A stretch of DNA of 42,609 nt. It comes from CAYZBF01 sp964476585. Lineage in GTDB: Bacteria > Hydrothermota > UBA3072. Positions 42,236-42,609 of the stretch are shown one piece after another. The stretch lies in contig CAYZBF010000017.1 of the NCBI GenBank assembly GCA_964476585.1, positions 1 through 42,609 of the forward strand, written 5' to 3'. How positions within the stretch are numbered: the stretch's first letter is position 1; each line of letters begins with the position of its first letter. Under the pieces are notes generated by a model. It was not told the origin of the DNA. It saw nothing but the letters and a program-made list of their open reading frames with translations, and made no database searches. Position numbers and translations under genes: made by a program.

Positions 42236-42596
42236 TCATCCCAGTTTCTCCTTTAGTGTGGAGATTAGTCCGTTTAGCATTTTGCTGATTTCCTCTGTAG
42301 AATCCTCCATCTTATCATATTCACTCTCCCCTAAGAAATTCAAGTTCCTTTGAGAGAATAAGCAAATATCTCACTTCCTCCAGGGAACCTCGTGAATGGA
42401 ATAGGAATTGTAAATACTCTTTAGTAGATTTTCTAGAAAACCCTTCTACTACATTAGTAGGAACTGATACTGCAGCTCTTCTAAGTTGGCTCGTTAATCC
42501 ATACATTTCTGCCTTTGGGAAATCTGTCGTGACTTTATATATGTCCTTTACGAATTCATGGGATTTATTCCACAAATCAAGATCACTCCAATGCAT
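42236..42596 (-). pseudogene. Four-helix-bundle gene, frameshifted copy
   Basis: From the ATG at 42596 the product equals the intact copy (13191-13550) for about 85 residues with one change (Leu to Ile), then one extra base in the CTTAGGGG region (about 42328-42332) causes an early stop after LEFLRGE. Removing it restores GESEYDKMEDSTEEISKMLN and GLISTLKEKLG with TGA at 42238-42236. The DNA of 42333-42609 is nearly identical to 13287-13563, but the C-terminal third is diverged. The extra base sits in a short G run, so a sequencing error is possible. It lies upstream of the decarboxylase, as the intact copy lies upstream of rfbA. Confidence 0.75.
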
Positions 42597-42609
42597 TTTT
42601 ATAATTCAC
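42333..42609. repeat. 277-base direct repeat, second copy (pairs with 13287-13563)
   Basis: Same orientation, constant offset of 29,046 bases, two substitutions seen. It reaches the right edge of the window. Confidence 0.85.

Noticed and set aside
1..42609. tRNA, rRNA or known riboswitch
   Set aside because: I saw no cloverleaf-like or rRNA-like segment and no recognisable riboswitch core by reading; a covariance-model search was not possible.

Overview
The window is a 42.6 kb, AT-rich stretch of bacterial chromosome that is almost entirely a surface-polysaccharide (capsule, exopolysaccharide or O-antigen) biosynthesis locus of the Wzx/Wzy type. No ribosomal protein, rRNA or tRNA gene is present to fix the taxonomy. 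A lipoprotein-type signal peptide, a fused Wzz/tyrosine-kinase protein and a DE-dyad initiating phosphoglycosyl transferase suggest a diderm (Gram-negative-type) bacterium. The low GC, the abundance of four-helix-bundle (S23/IVP-type) genes and the pectate lyases with Ca-binding tails resemble uncultivated candidate-phylum bacteria; that last step is inference.

Layout. (i) 1-7280: one minus-strand operon behind a good promoter, coding for five GT4 glycosyltransferases (the last runs off the left edge), a methyltransferase and a Wzx flippase, mostly joined by 1-14 base overlaps. (ii) 7281-9888: a lone methyltransferase surrounded by decayed 3' ends of wzx, a UDP-glucuronate decarboxylase and an unidentified gene. 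(iii) 9889-11272: an AbiEi/AbiEii toxin-antitoxin operon on the plus strand. (iv) 11593-13689: rfbC, rfbA and a four-helix-bundle gene preceded by truncated starts of two more. (v) 13989-16897: a GT39-type membrane glycosyltransferase, a truncated relative and a GT2 dolichol-phosphate-mannose-synthase-like enzyme. (vi) 17194-21694: two pectate-lyase genes sharing an apparently identical 1,234-base core, flanking the initiating sugar-phosphate transferase. (vii) 22142-27815: a broken methyltransferase, then a minus-strand operon of methyltransferase, FemAB-like acyltransferase, polysaccharide deacetylase and GT4. (viii) 28263-38721: a pectate-lyase remnant and Wzc on one side of a divergent region, and on the other a plus-strand operon of Wzx, a GT2 gene with an early amber codon, Wzy and two GT4s, followed by a third GT4 behind its own promoter. 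(ix) 38722-42609: another decayed wzx, a methyltransferase, a MITE-like palindromic element, a UDP-glucuronate decarboxylase and two more four-helix-bundle copies (one frameshifted, one a tail).

How they work together. Nucleotide sugars come from RfbA/RfbC (dTDP-sugars) and the decarboxylase (UDP-xylose). The sugar-phosphate transferase loads the first sugar on the lipid carrier, the GT4/GT2 enzymes extend the unit, and the methyltransferases and FemAB protein may decorate it. Wzx flips it, Wzy polymerises it and Wzc controls chain length and export. The deacetylase and pectate lyases could trim or modify the product outside the cytoplasm.

The striking property of the region is decay and reshuffling: at least three wzx loci in different states, three copies of one orphan C-terminal tail, repeated truncation of four-helix-bundle genes at the same point, several families of small intergenic repeats, and a recent kilobase-scale duplication. 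The most interesting pattern is the recurrent placement of four-helix-bundle genes or their broken 5' ends next to nucleotide-sugar genes, as if they mark cassette boundaries.
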